From Sphingobium naphthae (GTDB taxonomy: Bacteria; Pseudomonadota; Alphaproteobacteria; Sphingomonadales; Sphingomonadaceae): DNA of 64,000 nucleotides. The translations under genes and the position numbers were made by a program. Below are positions 40,465 through 50,864 of the stretch, piece by piece (the stretch's first letter is position 1; every line of letters begins with the position of its first letter). The stretch is taken from assembly GCF_020782235.1 (NCBI RefSeq), contig NZ_JAJGNO010000012.1:1-64000 (forward strand). Direction: 5' to 3'. The notes beneath the pieces were generated by a model. The model did not search any database, was not told the origin of the DNA, and saw nothing but the letters and a program-made list of their open reading frames with translations.

Positions 40465-42624
40465 ATGCTGACGCCGGAGCAGATCGACCGGGTGGTTGAG
40501 GGGCGCGAGGATGATCCCTTCGCCACCCTGGGCGTCCATCCGGCGGCGAAGGGCTTCACCGCCTGCGTGATGCTGCCCGAGGCGCTGAGCGTCAGCGCCC
40601 ACACGCTGGCGGGCAAGCCGGTGGGCGAGTTGGACCGCATTCATTCCGATGGCCTGTTCTGCGGCAAGGTGACGGTGCGCAAGCGCCAGCCGCTGCGCTA
40701 CATCGCGCGCTATCCCGATGGCAGCGACTATGCGCTGGTCGATCCCTATGGCTATGGCCCGGTGCTGGGCCCGATGGACGATCATTATTTCGCCGAAGGA
40801 TCGCATGGCCGCCTGTTCGACAAGATGGGTGCGCATGTCATCGATCATGAAGGCATGACCGGCACGCATTTCGCGGTCTGGGCGCCCAATGCGCGGCGCG
40901 TGTCGGTGGTGGGCGACTTCAACCGTTGGGATGGGCGGCGCGGGCTGATGCGGCGTCGGGGCGATGCGGGCGTGTGGGAAATCTTTCTGCCCGAAGTCGG
41001 GGCGGGCAGCGCATACAAGTTCGAGATCATCGGCGCGCAGGGCGAGCCGCTGCCGCTCAAGTCCGATCCCTTCGCCTTCCAGTCCGAACTGCGCCCGTCG
41101 ACCGCGTCGATCGTCGCGCCGCCGCCCGCCCATGTCTGGGGCGACGAGCGGCATCAGGCGCATTGGCGCGGGGTCGATCCCCGGCGCGAGCCGATCGCCA
41201 TCTACGAAGTTCATGCCGGATCATGGCAACGCGACGAGGACGGGAATTTCCTTAGCTGGGACGAACTGGCCAATCGCCTCATCCCCTATGTCGTCGGCAT
41301 GGGCTTCACCCATATCGAATTCCTGCCGATCAGCGAGCATCCCTATGATCCCAGCTGGGGCTATCAGACGCTCGGCCTGTACGCCCCCAGCGCGCGCTTC
41401 GGCGATGCGGAAGGCTTCGCCCGCTTCGTCGACGGCGCGCATCGCGCCGGCATCGGCGTCATCCTCGACTGGGTGCCGGCCCATTTCCCCACCGACGAAC
41501 ATGGCCTCGCGCAATTTGATGGTACCGCGCTCTACGAACATGCCGACCCGCGCAAGGGTTTCCATCCCGACTGGAACACCGCCATCTACAATTATGGTCG
41601 GCGCGAAGTGGCGCAGTTCCTCGCCAACAACGCGCTGTTCTGGGCGGAGCGCTACCATGTCGACGGGCTGCGGGTGGATGCGGTCGCCTCCATGCTCTAT
41701 CTCGATTATTCCCGCCAGCCTGGGGAGTGGATCCCCAACGATCATGGCGGGCGCGAGAATGTGGAGGCCGTCAGTTTCCTCCAGCAGATGAACAAGGCGC
41801 TTTATGGCGCGCATCCCGGCATCATGACCATTGCGGAGGAATCGACCAGCTGGCCCGGCGTGTCGCAGCCGGTGGATGCGGGCGGGCTGGGCTTCGGCTT
41901 CAAATGGAATATGGGGTTCATGCACGACACGCTGCGCTATCTGCAGCGCGACCCGGTGCATCGCGCCCATCATCATGACGACATCACCTTCGGCCTGCTC
42001 TACGCCTTCACCGAAAATTTCGTCCTGCCGCTCAGCCATGACGAGGTGGTGCATGGCAAATCGTCGCTGCTGCACAAGATGGCGGGCGACGACTGGCAGA
42101 AATTCGCGACGCTGCGCGCTTATTATGGCCTGATGTGGGGCTATCCCGGCAAGAAGCTGCTGTTCATGGGGCAGGAATTCGCCCAGCGTGACGAATGGAG
42201 CGAGGCGCGGGCGCTCGACTGGCATCTGCTCGACCATCGGCCGCACCGGGGCATGCAGCGGCTGGTCGCGGACCTCAACCAGCTTTACCGCAGCCGCCCG
42301 GCGCTCCACGCCCGCGATTGCGAGGCGGAAGGCTTCGAATGGGTGCTGGTCGACGCCAGCGCGGATTCGCTCTTCGCCTGGGTGCGGCGCGCGCCCGGCG
42401 CGATGCCCATCGTCGTCATCAGCCACTTCACCCCCGTCCTGCGCCATGGCTATCGCATGCGCCTGCCTTCGGGCGGCCGCTGGCGCGAAGTCATGAACAG
42501 CGATGCGCAGGATTATGGCGGCAGCGGTGCTGGCAATATGGGCGCGGTCATGGCGGATGAGGAAGGATGGGCGAACATCACCATCCCGCCTTTCGCGACG
42601 CTGATGCTGGAGCTGGATTTTTGA
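40465..42624 (+). CDS. glgB: 1,4-alpha-glucan branching enzyme
   Basis: A 719-residue GH13 enzyme that makes alpha-1,6 branches. It has two N-terminal carbohydrate-binding parts (about 1-215, including [24 protein letters not shown]). The barrel motifs are [20 protein letters not shown] (nucleophile Asp), the acid/base Glu in ITIAEES(T)SW, and [10 protein letters not shown]. Tightly packed between glgP and glgC. Confidence 0.97.
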   Translation: MLTPEQIDRVVEGREDDPFATLGVHPAAKGFTACVMLPEALSVSAHTLAGKPVGELDRIHSDGLFCGKVTVRKRQPLRYIARYPDGSDYALVDPYGYGPVLGPMDDHYFAEGSHGRLFDKMGAHVIDHEGMTGTHFAVWAPNARRVSVVGDFNRWDGRRGLMRRRGDAGVWEIFLPEVGAGSAYKFEIIGAQGEPLPLKSDPFAFQSELRPSTASIVAPPPAHVWGDERHQAHWRGVDPRREPIAIYEVHAGSWQRDEDGNFLSWDELANRLIPYVVGMGFTHIEFLPISEHPYDPSWGYQTLGLYAPSARFGDAEGFARFVDGAHRAGIGVILDWVPAHFPTDEHGLAQFDGTALYEHADPRKGFHPDWNTAIYNYGRREVAQFLANNALFWAERYHVDGLRVDAVASMLYLDYSRQPGEWIPNDHGGRENVEAVSFLQQMNKALYGAHPGIMTIAEESTSWPGVSQPVDAGGLGFGFKWNMGFMHDTLRYLQRDPVHRAHHHDDITFGLLYAFTENFVLPLSHDEVVHGKSSLLHKMAGDDWQKFATLRAYYGLMWGYPGKKLLFMGQEFAQRDEWSEARALDWHLLDHRPHRGMQRLVADLNQLYRSRPALHARDCEAEGFEWVLVDASADSLFAWVRRAPGAMPIVVISHFTPVLRHGYRMRLPSGGRWREVMNSDAQDYGGSGAGNMGAVMADEEGWANITIPPFATLMLELDF

Positions 42625-42676
42625 GAACCGACGGGCGCGTTCAGGCGACTTGCGGGCGGAAGGATGGAGAGGCCCA

Positions 42677-43936
42677 ATGCAGACCAAATATCAGCCCATA
42701 GCGCGCGATGCGATGGCCTATGTGCTCGCCGGCGGGCGCGGCAGCCGCCTGGCCGAACTGACCGACCGGCGCGCCAAGCCGGCCGTGCATTTTGGCGGCA
42801 AGGCGCGGATCATCGACTTCGCCTTGTCCAACGCGCTCAACAGCGGCATCCGCCGCATCGGCGTCGCCACACAGTACAAGGCTCATTCTCTGATCCGCCA
42901 CCTGCAGCGCGGCTGGAACTTCCTGCGCCCCGAACGCAATGAAAGCTTCGACATCCTGCCCGCCAGCCAGCGCATATCGGAAAGCCAATGGTATGAAGGC
43001 ACGGCCGACGCCGTGTTCCAGAATATCGACATCATCGAGGCCTATGCGCCCGAATATATGGTGATCCTGGCCGGCGATCATGTCTACAAGATGGACTATG
43101 AGCTGATGCTGCAGCAGCATGTCGACAGCGGCGCGGACGTGACCGTCGGCTGCCTGGAGGTGCCGCGGATGGAAGCGGTGGGCTTTGGCGTCATGCATGT
43201 GGATGAAGCGGACGTGATCACCGACTTCGTCGAAAAGCCCAAGGATCCGCCCGCCATTCCCGGCCAGCCGGACCTGGCGCTCGCGTCCATGGGCATCTAT
43301 GTCTTTCGCACACGCTTTCTGATCGAGCAGCTGTGGCGCGACGCTGACGACAAGAGCAGCAAGCGCGATTTCGGCGGCGACATCATTCCCTATATCGTCA
43401 AGCATGGAAAGGCGGTGGCGCATCGCTTTTCCAGCAGCTGCGTACGCGCCGAAAGCGAGCTGGAACCCTATTGGCGCGACGTCGGCACGATCGACGCCTA
43501 TTGGCAGGCCAATATCGACCTGACCGACGTCGTCCCTTCGCTCGACCTTTATGATCATAGCTGGCCGCTCTGGACCTACTCGGAAGTCACGCCGCCCGCC
43601 AAATTCGTGCATAATGAGGATGGCCGGCGCGGCTCCGCGACATCGTCGCTGGTCGCGGGCGGATGCATCGTCTCGGGCTCGTCGCTCCATCGCAGCCTGC
43701 TCTTCTCGGGCGTGCGCACGCACAGCTTCTCGTCCGTCACGGAAAGCATCATCATGCCCGATTGCCAGATCGGTCGCGGCGCGCGGCTGCACAAATGCGT
43801 GGTCGATTCCGGCATCCTGATCCCGCCCGGCCTTGTGATCGGCGAAGATCCGGTGCTGGACGCCCAGCGTTTCCGCCGCACCGACAGCGGCATCTGCCTG
43901 GTGACCCAGCCGATGATCGATCGCCTGGCGGCCTGA
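42677..43936 (+). CDS. glgC: Glucose-1-phosphate adenylyltransferase
   Basis: A 419-residue enzyme that makes ADP-glucose, the committed step of glycogen synthesis. The nucleotide site is [47 protein letters not shown] in pieces typical of GlgC, with GTADAVFQN and [12 protein letters not shown] following. The C-terminal beta-helix carries the allosteric site. The ATG at 42677 was chosen as the family start; an upstream ATG at 42650 adds nine poor residues. Confidence 0.97.
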   Translation: MQTKYQPIARDAMAYVLAGGRGSRLAELTDRRAKPAVHFGGKARIIDFALSNALNSGIRRIGVATQYKAHSLIRHLQRGWNFLRPERNESFDILPASQRISESQWYEGTADAVFQNIDIIEAYAPEYMVILAGDHVYKMDYELMLQQHVDSGADVTVGCLEVPRMEAVGFGVMHVDEADVITDFVEKPKDPPAIPGQPDLALASMGIYVFRTRFLIEQLWRDADDKSSKRDFGGDIIPYIVKHGKAVAHRFSSSCVRAESELEPYWRDVGTIDAYWQANIDLTDVVPSLDLYDHSWPLWTYSEVTPPAKFVHNEDGRRGSATSSLVAGGCIVSGSSLHRSLLFSGVRTHSFSSVTESIIMPDCQIGRGARLHKCVVDSGILIPPGLVIGEDPVLDAQRFRRTDSGICLVTQPMIDRLAA

Positions 43937-43944
43937 CGGGGTCG

Positions 43945-45393
43945 ATGACGATGAAGCTGCTGTCGGTCGCCTCGGAAATCTATCCGCTCATCAAGACGGG
44001 CGGGCTGGCGGACGTTGTCGGGGCCTTGCCGGCAGCGCTTGCGCCACAGGGCGTCGCCACCCGCACGCTGGTGCCCGGATACCCCTCCGTCCTGGCGCGG
44101 CTGGGCAAGGCGAAGACGCTGCGCCGTTATGACGCGCTGTTCGGGGAGGCCGCGGCGGTGCTGGCGGCCCAGGTCGAGGGGCTCGACCTGCTGGCGCTGG
44201 ATGCGCCCGCCTTCTTCGCGCGCGAAGGCGGTCCCTATGGCGGACCGGGCGGCACGGACTGGAGCGACAACTGGCGCCGCTTCGCCGCTCTGTCGCGCGT
44301 CGCCGCCGACATCGCCGAAGGCGGGCTGAAGGGCTGGCGGCCCGACATCGTTCATGTCCATGATTGGCAGGCGGCGCTGACCGCCGCCTATATGCGCTTC
44401 GGCCCGGCCCATGCCGTGCCCCGGCTGGTGACGATCCACAATCTCGCCTTTCAGGGCCGCTTCGGCGCCGACATCTTTCCCGCGCTCGGCCTGCCGCCCG
44501 AGGCCTGGGGCGTCGATGGCGTCGAATATTATGGCGGCGTCGGCTATCTGAAGGCCGGGCTTGTCTCGGCCGACGCGATCACCACCGTCAGCCCGACCTA
44601 TGCGCAGGAAATTCGCTCGCCGGTCCATGGCATGGGTCTGGACGGCCTCATCAACGGGCGGGTGGACCGGCTGCACGGCATTTTGAACGGGGTCGACACC
44701 GACATCTGGAACCCGGCAGAAGATCCGCTGATCGCGCGGCGGTTCAGCGGCCGCGCGCTGGGCGCGCGCGCCGCCAATCGCCGGGCGCTGGAAAAGGCGT
44801 TCGGCCTCGATCAGGATGACGCCCCGCTCTTCGTCATCGTCAGCCGCCTGACCTGGCAGAAGGGCATGGACCTGATGATTGAGGCGCTCGACCATCTGGT
44901 CGGCCTGGGCGGCAAGCTGGCGCTGCTGGGATCGGGCGATCATCCGCTGGAGGGCGCATTCCTGGCCGCGGCCGACCGGCATCGCGGACGGATCGCCGCG
45001 CGCATCGGCTATGACGAGCCGCTGTCCCACCTGATGCAGGCCGGCGGCGACGCCATCTTGATCCCGTCCCGCTTCGAACCCTGCGGCCTGACGCAGCTTT
45101 ACGGGCTGCGCTATGGCTGCCTGCCGGTGGTGGCGCGGGTCGGCGGGCTGGCCGACACGGTGATCGACGCGAATGAGGCGGCGGTGAGCGCTGGCGCCGC
45201 CACCGGCATCGTCTTCGCGCCGTCCGATCCGCTGGCGCTGCACGGTGCGATCGGCCGCGCGGTGGCGCTTCATCGCGACCGAACGGCCTGGCAGGCGATG
45301 CAGCGCGCGGCGATGCGCGCCGACGTATCCTGGCGGCAGAGCGCGGCTCGTTACGCCGCCCTCTATCGCAGCCTGCTGGCGGAGGTGGCGTGA
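43945..45393 (+). CDS. glgA: Glycogen synthase
   Basis: A 482-residue GT5 glycosyltransferase that extends glucan chains from ADP-glucose. The N-terminal [16 protein letters not shown] is the ADP-glucose site. [10 protein letters not shown], the conserved [17 protein letters not shown] segment ([11 protein letters not shown]), and the C-terminal [21 protein letters not shown] are all present. Starts at 43945 or 43951. Its stop overlaps the GTG start of glgX (GTGA), so translation is probably coupled. Confidence 0.97.
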   Translation: MTMKLLSVASEIYPLIKTGGLADVVGALPAALAPQGVATRTLVPGYPSVLARLGKAKTLRRYDALFGEAAAVLAAQVEGLDLLALDAPAFFAREGGPYGGPGGTDWSDNWRRFAALSRVAADIAEGGLKGWRPDIVHVHDWQAALTAAYMRFGPAHAVPRLVTIHNLAFQGRFGADIFPALGLPPEAWGVDGVEYYGGVGYLKAGLVSADAITTVSPTYAQEIRSPVHGMGLDGLINGRVDRLHGILNGVDTDIWNPAEDPLIARRFSGRALGARAANRRALEKAFGLDQDDAPLFVIVSRLTWQKGMDLMIEALDHLVGLGGKLALLGSGDHPLEGAFLAAADRHRGRIAARIGYDEPLSHLMQAGGDAILIPSRFEPCGLTQLYGLRYGCLPVVARVGGLADTVIDANEAAVSAGAATGIVFAPSDPLALHGAIGRAVALHRDRTAWQAMQRAAMRADVSWRQSAARYAALYRSLLAEVA

Positions 45394-47270
45394 GCGACGG
45401 CGCGGGCGCGCCCCAGTTGACGGAGGACGGGGCGCGCTTCAGCGTCCATGCGCCCGACGCCAGCGCCTTGTGGCTATGCCTGTTCGACGCGCAGGATGGC
45501 GAAGCCCGCCTGCCGATGGAGCGCGGCGCCAATGGCGTCTGGCAGGTCGCGGCAGCGGGCGTCGGCGCGGGCGCGCGCTATGGCCTGCGCGCCGATGGAC
45601 CCTATGATCCCCCCGCCGGCCTGTGGTTCGACCCCGACAAGCTGCTGCTCGATCCCTATGCGACCGCGATTGATCGGCCCTTTGTTTATGATCAAGCGCT
45701 TGCCGCGCCGCGCGGGCAGGGCGGCGACACCGCGCCGCTGATGCCCAAGGGCGTAGTGGAGGCGGGTCTGCCGCCCGTCGCGCACCGGCCGCCGCTCTTC
45801 ACGCCCGGCGGGCTGATCTACGAACTCCATGTGCGCGGCTTCACCATGCGCCATCCCGATGTGCCGGCGGCGCAGCGCGGGACGATCGCGGCGCTCGGTC
45901 ATCCGGCGGTGATCGCGCATCTCAAGGCGCTCCATGTCTCCGCCGTCGAGCTGATGCCGATCAACGCCTGGATCGACGAGCGGCATCTGGGGCCGCTCGG
46001 CCTCACCAACTATTGGGGCTATAATCCGGTCAGCTGGTTCGCGGTCGATCCGCGCCTGGCTCCCGGCGGCATGGCCGAATTGCGGCAGGCGGTGGCGGCG
46101 CTCCATGGCGCGGGCATCGGCGTCCTGCTCGACATGGTCTATAATCATGACGGCGAAAGCGACAGCCAGGGACCGACCCTGTCGCTGCGCGGCCTGGACG
46201 CGCGGGGCGCGTTCCGCCACGCCGCCGACGGGCGGCTGATCAACGACACCGGCACCGGCAACAGCATCGCCTGCAACGCGCCGGCGATGCGGCAAATCAT
46301 CCTGGCGTCGCTCCGCCATTTCGTGCAGCAGGCCGGCGTCGATGGCTTCCGCTTCGATCTCGGCCCGGCGCTGGGGCGGATGGACCATGGCTTCGATCCC
46401 GACGCGCCGCTGTTGCAGGCGATGCGCGCCGACCCCGTGCTCGCCGACTGGGTGATGATCGCCGAACCCTGGGACATCGGCCCGGGCGGCTATCAGCTTG
46501 GCCGCTTCCCCGCCCAATGGCTGGAATGGAATGATCGCTATCGCGACGACATGCGGCGCTTCTGGCGCGGCGACGCGGGCATGGCGGGCGCCTTCGCCAC
46601 CCGGATCGCCGGATCGAGCGACATCTTTCCCGGCGATCGAAGCCGCACCGTCAATTTCCTCGCCGCTCATGACGGCTTCACCCTGGCGGACCTCACCGCC
46701 CATGCGCAGCGGCACAATGACGCCAATGGCGAGCAGAATCGCGACGGGCATGGCGACAATTTCACCTGGAACAATGGCGTCGAGGGAGCAAGCGATGATC
46801 CCCCGATCCGCGCCGCGCGCCAGCGGGACGTGATGGCGCTGCTCGCCACGCTCTTCTGCTCCCGCGGCACCATCATGCTGAGCGCCGGGGACGAGTTCGG
46901 CCGGTCGCAACAGGGCAACAACAACGCTTACGCACAGGACAATGCGATCAGCTGGATCGACTGGGCCAATCGCGACACGATGCTGGAGGCGCATGCCTGC
47001 TCGCTCGCGGCGCTGCGGGCCGCCGAGCCCGACCTGCATGGCATAGCGGCGTTGACGGACGCCGATGTGGAATGGCTCGATGAAGCGGGCAATCCGCTGA
47101 CGGTGGCGCAATGGGAAGACCCCGATCGCCGTCGCATCGTCCTGCGCTATCGGCAGAGCGGGCTTGCCATCTGCGTCAACGGATCGGCCGAACCCTGCCG
47201 CTTCCACTTGCCGCATGGCGCGGCGGAGGCGGCGGCGCGCAGCATCCTGGTCAGTCGACCGGAACGCTGA
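45390..47270 (+). CDS. glgX: Glycogen debranching enzyme
   Basis: A 626-residue GH13 isoamylase-type enzyme that removes alpha-1,6 branches after phosphorylase. Motifs are the CBM48-like N-terminal [42 protein letters not shown] (nucleophile Asp), [16 protein letters not shown] (acid/base Glu), and [10 protein letters not shown]. It starts with GTG inside the last codon of glgA. Somewhat shorter than E. coli GlgX, with no missing motif. It overlaps the convergent NUDIX gene by 20 bases. Confidence 0.95.
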   Translation: MSDGAGAPQLTEDGARFSVHAPDASALWLCLFDAQDGEARLPMERGANGVWQVAAAGVGAGARYGLRADGPYDPPAGLWFDPDKLLLDPYATAIDRPFVYDQALAAPRGQGGDTAPLMPKGVVEAGLPPVAHRPPLFTPGGLIYELHVRGFTMRHPDVPAAQRGTIAALGHPAVIAHLKALHVSAVELMPINAWIDERHLGPLGLTNYWGYNPVSWFAVDPRLAPGGMAELRQAVAALHGAGIGVLLDMVYNHDGESDSQGPTLSLRGLDARGAFRHAADGRLINDTGTGNSIACNAPAMRQIILASLRHFVQQAGVDGFRFDLGPALGRMDHGFDPDAPLLQAMRADPVLADWVMIAEPWDIGPGGYQLGRFPAQWLEWNDRYRDDMRRFWRGDAGMAGAFATRIAGSSDIFPGDRSRTVNFLAAHDGFTLADLTAHAQRHNDANGEQNRDGHGDNFTWNNGVEGASDDPPIRAARQRDVMALLATLFCSRGTIMLSAGDEFGRSQQGNNNAYAQDNAISWIDWANRDTMLEAHACSLAALRAAEPDLHGIAALTDADVEWLDEAGNPLTVAQWEDPDRRRIVLRYRQSGLAICVNGSAEPCRFHLPHGAAEAAARSILVSRPER

Positions 47271-47817
47271 ACAGTGCCGGCCGCCGCAGGCGCAGCGCCA
47301 TCAGCAGGATGGCGAGTTTGCCGTCGGCAATCTCCTTGCGTGCCATCATCGTCCAGAGCGCGTCCAGCGGCAGCTCATGCACGCTGATATTCTCCTGCTC
47401 CTCGACCAAGCCGCCGCCCGCGCCGATGCGGTCCTGCGCGCCATAGGGCGCCAGATAATAGTCGATCTTTTCCGTGACGACGCTGGGGATGCTCCAGATC
47501 TGGCCCAGATGGACCATATCGCCCAGCCGCACGCCCGCTTCCTCCATCGCCTCGCGCCGCGTGCAGTCGGCCGGATCATCCTCCAATATGCCCGCGATCG
47601 CCTCCATCATGTCGGGCAGGCCGGCCAGCATCACCGGCGTGCGGGGCATCGACACCGTGATGGCGACCCGGCGCTCGGGATCGAAGGGCAGCACCGCCAC
47701 CGCGCGTCGCATCTCCACCACGTGCCGGTCGACCTCCACCCCGTCAGCGGCGCGCAGCCGCACCATCAGCAGGTTGAGCCAGCCCTGGTAAAGGGGGCGG
47801 GACGAAAGGATCTGCAT
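47251..47817 (-). CDS. NUDIX hydrolase
   Basis: A 188-residue NUDIX protein, in the ADP-ribose or nucleotide-sugar pyrophosphatase group by size. The Nudix box region reads GILEDDPADCTRREAMEEAGV. REAMEEAG matches the core, but the spacing from the first Gly to the Arg is one residue shorter than the usual Gx5Ex7RE. It may cleave ADP-glucose or ADP-ribose, which would fit the neighbouring glg genes, but this is inference. It converges on glgX with 20 bases of overlap. Confidence 0.85.
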   Translation of the reverse strand: MQILSSRPLYQGWLNLLMVRLRAADGVEVDRHVVEMRRAVAVLPFDPERRVAITVSMPRTPVMLAGLPDMMEAIAGILEDDPADCTRREAMEEAGVRLGDMVHLGQIWSIPSVVTEKIDYYLAPYGAQDRIGAGGGLVEEQENISVHELPLDALWTMMARKEIADGKLAILLMALRLRRPALFSVPVD

Positions 47818-47882
47818 CGGGCGGCTTTCCTTTCCCGGACATGGCCGAAGACGGAAGGAAATAAACCGCTTGACGGGATAAA

Positions 47883-47932
47883 TGGTGAGTCCAGCTGGGC
47901 TCGAACCAGCGACCTACTGATTAAAAGTCGGT
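47883..47932 (-). tRNA. 3' half of tRNA-Lys (UUU), prophage attachment remnant
   Basis: Read on the minus strand the segment gives the anticodon loop CTTTTAA, anticodon 3' stem TCAGT, the variable loop, the T arm GCTGGTTCGAGCCCAGC and the acceptor end with CCA. The 5' half is missing: upstream of the loop the D arm and 5' acceptor strand cannot be found. The 5' side of the anticodon stem reads ACCGA, leaving one mismatch. This is the left-over half of a tRNA gene at a prophage end. The intact gene should be at the other end. Confidence 0.8.
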
Positions 47933-47968
47933 AGAAAGCGGTTAATTTTCAACGTCCATTTCTACATG

Positions 47969-48475
47969 TTACACCTTCTGTTCACGGATGCTAGCCCTAA
48001 GGCTCCCTGAATTTGTCGAAATGACGCGAATGTCAGTGGGCGCGGCATTTCCGACCGCGTAAGCGCGGCTGCGCGGCGCGATCGGATAGATGCTGGCGAA
48101 CTCATCGCGCATCGGCGCGGCCGGCGCCTGGGCGCGCCGCTCGGGCGCGCGGGGCGGGGCGGGCAGGATGGGCGTCGATCCGTCCACGGTGATATGGATG
48201 ATGCAGCCGAAGGTGTCGGCGCTTCGGAAGATGGCCCGCGCCACGGCGACCAGGCCAGCGACCTCCTGCACCCGATCGGGCCAGATATAGCCCAGCTGCA
48301 CGCCACGCTCCGAATATACACCGACCACCGGCCGGCCGCCGCGAGCGCGGCGCTCGCGGCGCAGCGTCAGCGGGTCGCCCGGGCTGGCGCGGCCGATCTC
48401 GGCGCGCCGCTCGGCGCTACGGGCCGTGACGCGATCTGCGCCCACGACGGGCAGGGAGAATGCGCTGTCGAACAT
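47969..48475 (-). CDS. HIRAN-domain protein at prophage edge
   Basis: A 168-residue protein. The first 90 residues fit a HIRAN domain: VVGADRVTARSAERRAEIGRASPGDPLTLRRE ... VVGVYSERGVQLGYIWPDRV. HIRAN domains in helicases such as HLTF recognise 3' DNA ends; stand-alone versions in phages are poorly understood. The usual NPHDPNA-like segment is replaced by RRARGGRP. The gene is the last before the attachment site. Frame chosen for its conserved pattern; an overlapping frame was rejected. Confidence 0.6.
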   Translation of the reverse strand: MFDSAFSLPVVGADRVTARSAERRAEIGRASPGDPLTLRRERRARGGRPVVGVYSERGVQLGYIWPDRVQEVAGLVAVARAIFRSADTFGCIIHITVDGSTPILPAPPRAPERRAQAPAAPMRDEFASIYPIAPRSRAYAVGNAAPTDIRVISTNSGSLRASIREQKV

Positions 48476-48733
48476 AGCAGGAACATAGCTACCGGGCGGG
48501 CGGCGCGCAACGGCTTGACCGGATCGAGTGCGATTGCCGGCCTACCTTGCTGGCCACCTTCTCTCGTGACACAGTCCCGTCCGACTCCGGTCGGGCATCG
48601 TGTTATCAACCCCCCCGATGACCGCGAACGCCTGGCCGGGGTCACCATGGAACTTGGCACATCGTGACGCGTATTGCGAATGCCCCGCGTGGCTTTTAGC
48701 CCCTACACCAACGCGCGGGGCAACCAATCCCTC

Positions 48734-48916
48734 CTATTGTCCTTCGTCTCCGCCAGCACTATCGCGCGCCAGATCCTGCCGCTCATCATCGCGGCGTTCG
48801 GCAGGGTCACCCTTGATGGACCGAACCAGCGCTCGACCCGCTGCCACGATATAGCCGACGCCCTCGATCAGCAGCCCCACCTTGCCGAGGCCGCGCGCGA
48901 TCTTGCCCAGCCCCAT
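48734..48916 (-). CDS. Small phage protein with hydrophobic segment
   Basis: A 60-residue protein beginning MGLGKIARGLGKVGLLIEGVGYIVAAGRALV, with one probable hydrophobic helix, and ending in a charged tail. Its ATG overlaps the stop of the upstream gene (TGATG), which supports it as real. Function unknown. The 258 bases before the HIRAN gene hold no supported gene. Confidence 0.5.
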   Translation of the reverse strand: MGLGKIARGLGKVGLLIEGVGYIVAAGRALVRSIKGDPAERRDDERQDLARDSAGGDEGQ

Positions 48917-49251
48917 CAGTCTTCGCCCCAGCTGAATGGCGGCAGAGGGACGGTCTGACCGGCAAGCGCATGGGTGCAGTCGCTCAGGAACTGGATGCGC
49001 CCATCCGTGATGAAGGAATGGCAGACCTCCGGCGGATCGCCGGGCTCAGGCTTGAAATTCGGGTCCACCGCGCGGCCGGTGGTCACCAGGATGGACGGCG
49101 TGAATGTCGGCGCTTCGGGATTGCCGTTATAGCCCCAGCGCGGCCCAGGGCCGGTGCCCACCTTGATGCCATGCACGGCCTTGCAGCCCGGGCACATGAA
49201 CAGGATGCCGCCGTCGGTTGCCCCGCGCAGCGTGGACGAAAGCGCGTTCAC
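48916..49251 (-). CDS. DUF6527-type phage protein
   Basis: A 111-residue protein with CPGCKAVHGI at the start, then WGYNGNPEAPTFTPSILVT, and CHSFITDGRIQFLSDCTHALAGQTVPLPPF. This conserved pattern is common in phages and is often named DUF6527. CxxC plus later Cys/His could bind a metal. It overlaps the endolysin gene by four bases, so it travels with the lysis genes. Function unknown. Confidence 0.7.
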   Translation of the reverse strand: MNALSSTLRGATDGGILFMCPGCKAVHGIKVGTGPGPRWGYNGNPEAPTFTPSILVTTGRAVDPNFKPEPGDPPEVCHSFITDGRIQFLSDCTHALAGQTVPLPPFSWGED

Positions 49252-49847
49252 TTCGCCACCTCACCGGTCTTCACCCGCAGCCATTCGATGAAGTCGCCGA
49301 CCGTCTTGCCCTTGAGGATCGACGGGTTGGCGGCGGTTGCCGCGGCGCCGGCGATCAGGTCTGCGCGCTCGCCCTTGCCGGCCGCCAGGATCGACCCGGC
49401 CGTGACAGGCCCAAGGAAGTGGGCGGCATAGAGGGTCGCCCGGTTGATTGGGACGTCGCGCGACCGCAGATAGGCGGCATTCTTCGCGGTAAAGGTCCGC
49501 GCGCGCGCCAGCTGCTCTTCCGGCGACGGCTTCAGCCCCCCGAACGCCGGCCGCAGCGTCGGCCCCCATGTGCCGCCCTCGCCGATCCAGGTGGAGCGGA
49601 TGAACTGATACAGGCCGGACGCGCTGGACGACGGCGCCTGCACATAGGGCTGGTCGCCGCTCTCGATCTTCGACAGCATCGGCCAGTAGCTGTCGGGGAT
49701 GCCGGAGGCGTCGACCGGATCGACCGTGGGCGGCTTCAGGCTGTCCAGCATGGCGATGGTGTCGGGCCCCGCCCATCCATCGACCGGCTCCAGGCCGAAG
49801 CGCTCTTGGAACAGGCGCACGAAAGCGTCATCGGAAATGATGGCCAT
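49248..49847 (-). CDS. Endolysin, lysozyme/transglycosylase-like
   Basis: A 199-residue protein. The N-terminal part (MAIISDDAFVRLFQERFGLEPVDGWAGPDT) resembles a peptidoglycan-binding fold. The catalytic part contains LSKIESGDQPYVQAPSSSASGLYQFIRSTW, the Glu-Ser-Gly pattern of lytic transglycosylases, followed by GGLKPSPEEQLARA. It should cut the host cell wall at the end of the phage cycle. The ATG at 49847 is preferred; the longer frame shadows the holin gene. Confidence 0.8.
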   Translation of the reverse strand: MAIISDDAFVRLFQERFGLEPVDGWAGPDTIAMLDSLKPPTVDPVDASGIPDSYWPMLSKIESGDQPYVQAPSSSASGLYQFIRSTWIGEGGTWGPTLRPAFGGLKPSPEEQLARARTFTAKNAAYLRSRDVPINRATLYAAHFLGPVTAGSILAAGKGERADLIAGAAATAANPSILKGKTVGDFIEWLRVKTGEVAK

Positions 49848-49881
49848 ATGATCCTCGCAATGTGAATGGAAATATGCGGCG

Positions 49882-50286
49882 TCAGCGTGGCGACGTCGGG
49901 CCGCCAAAGGCTTCCCAGAAAGCGCTGACGCCAGCGCGAACCTTTTCGCCCACCACGCCTTTGGCGATGCCGATGATGCCGGCGCCCAGGCTGCCGACGC
50001 CGATACCGGTGATACCGGCCGCCAGCAGTTCAAGCTGCTGGTCCTGCACCCACAGGATCGCGACCAGCAACGACAGAAGCGTGATGGAGATATCGAGCGC
50101 CACCTGCGCGCGGCCCTTGGCCTGAAGGCCGATGATGACGCGCGTGATGATGACGGCGCAGATGCAGACGATGGTGGGGCCAGCGTGAAACGGCTCGCCG
50201 AAGATCCACCAGATCACCGGCTCGCGAGATGCTACAGAGGTCATTGCGGCGGCCCCCAGCGCCGCGCCCAGTCTCACCGCAGACAT
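49882..50286 (-). CDS. Phage holin-like membrane protein
   Basis: A 134-residue protein with about three hydrophobic helices (IWWIFGEPFHAGPTIVCICAVIITRVIIG; ALDISITLLSLLVAILWV; LLAAGITGIGVGSLGAGIIGIAKGVV). Position just upstream of the endolysin on the transcript suits a holin. The ATG at 50286 overlaps the upstream gene by 13 bases; an internal ATG (50244) is also possible. Confidence 0.6.
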   Translation of the reverse strand: MSAVRLGAALGAAAMTSVASREPVIWWIFGEPFHAGPTIVCICAVIITRVIIGLQAKGRAQVALDISITLLSLLVAILWVQDQQLELLAAGITGIGVGSLGAGIIGIAKGVVGEKVRAGVSAFWEAFGGPTSPR

Positions 50287-50825
50287 ACGGCGGCCAGCGC
50301 AGCCACGAAGCTCAGAAGGATGACAGCGGCCGCGCGAACCAAGACCGGCCAGCGCGACCACATGTCGACGGGGAGGGGGGCCTTGCGCAGCTGATGCTCG
50401 ATGCCGGGCTCGCCCAGGATAACGATCGTCATCCACATGAGGCCGAAGCCGATGGCGATGGGGTCGATCCAGCGCTTGGCCATCGATACGCGCGCGGAGG
50501 TGATGACGTCCTCGGGGTTCCACCCCCACAGGAACATGGCTTCCGCGCCGCACCGGAGCGTAATGCCCACGCCGGCGCAGAAGGTGACCAGGCGGTAGAG
50601 CGTGACCGGATGCAGCGGATGATCCCAGAACCGCTGCGTCCAGATCCGGCTGCCCTGTTTCCCCACAAGCATGGCGCCCAGAAAGGTTGTCGCCGTCATC
50701 AGGAAGAGATTGAAGAGGTAGAGCGACGCGCCATTGTCGAAACTAGGCGGGGCAGCCGTCGGCGGGCTTTGCTCGATCATGTTGGCGATGGCGCTGCCCG
50801 CCGCGCCGAAGAAAGTCGTCAGCAT
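50274..50825 (-). CDS. Phage membrane protein
   Basis: A 183-residue protein with about four hydrophobic helices (LYLFNLFLMTATTFLGAMLVG; LYRLVTFCAGVGITLRCG; IAIGFGLMWMTIVILG; VLVRAAAVILLSFVAALAAV). It stands between tail genes and the holin-like gene and may be part of the lysis unit or a spanin-like partner. No family recognised. Confidence 0.5.
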   Translation of the reverse strand: MLTTFFGAAGSAIANMIEQSPPTAAPPSFDNGASLYLFNLFLMTATTFLGAMLVGKQGSRIWTQRFWDHPLHPVTLYRLVTFCAGVGITLRCGAEAMFLWGWNPEDVITSARVSMAKRWIDPIAIGFGLMWMTIVILGEPGIEHQLRKAPLPVDMWSRWPVLVRAAAVILLSFVAALAAVCLR

Positions 50826-50864
50826 GCAGGCCTCCTGCTCATGGACATGACGAACCGCGCCGGC

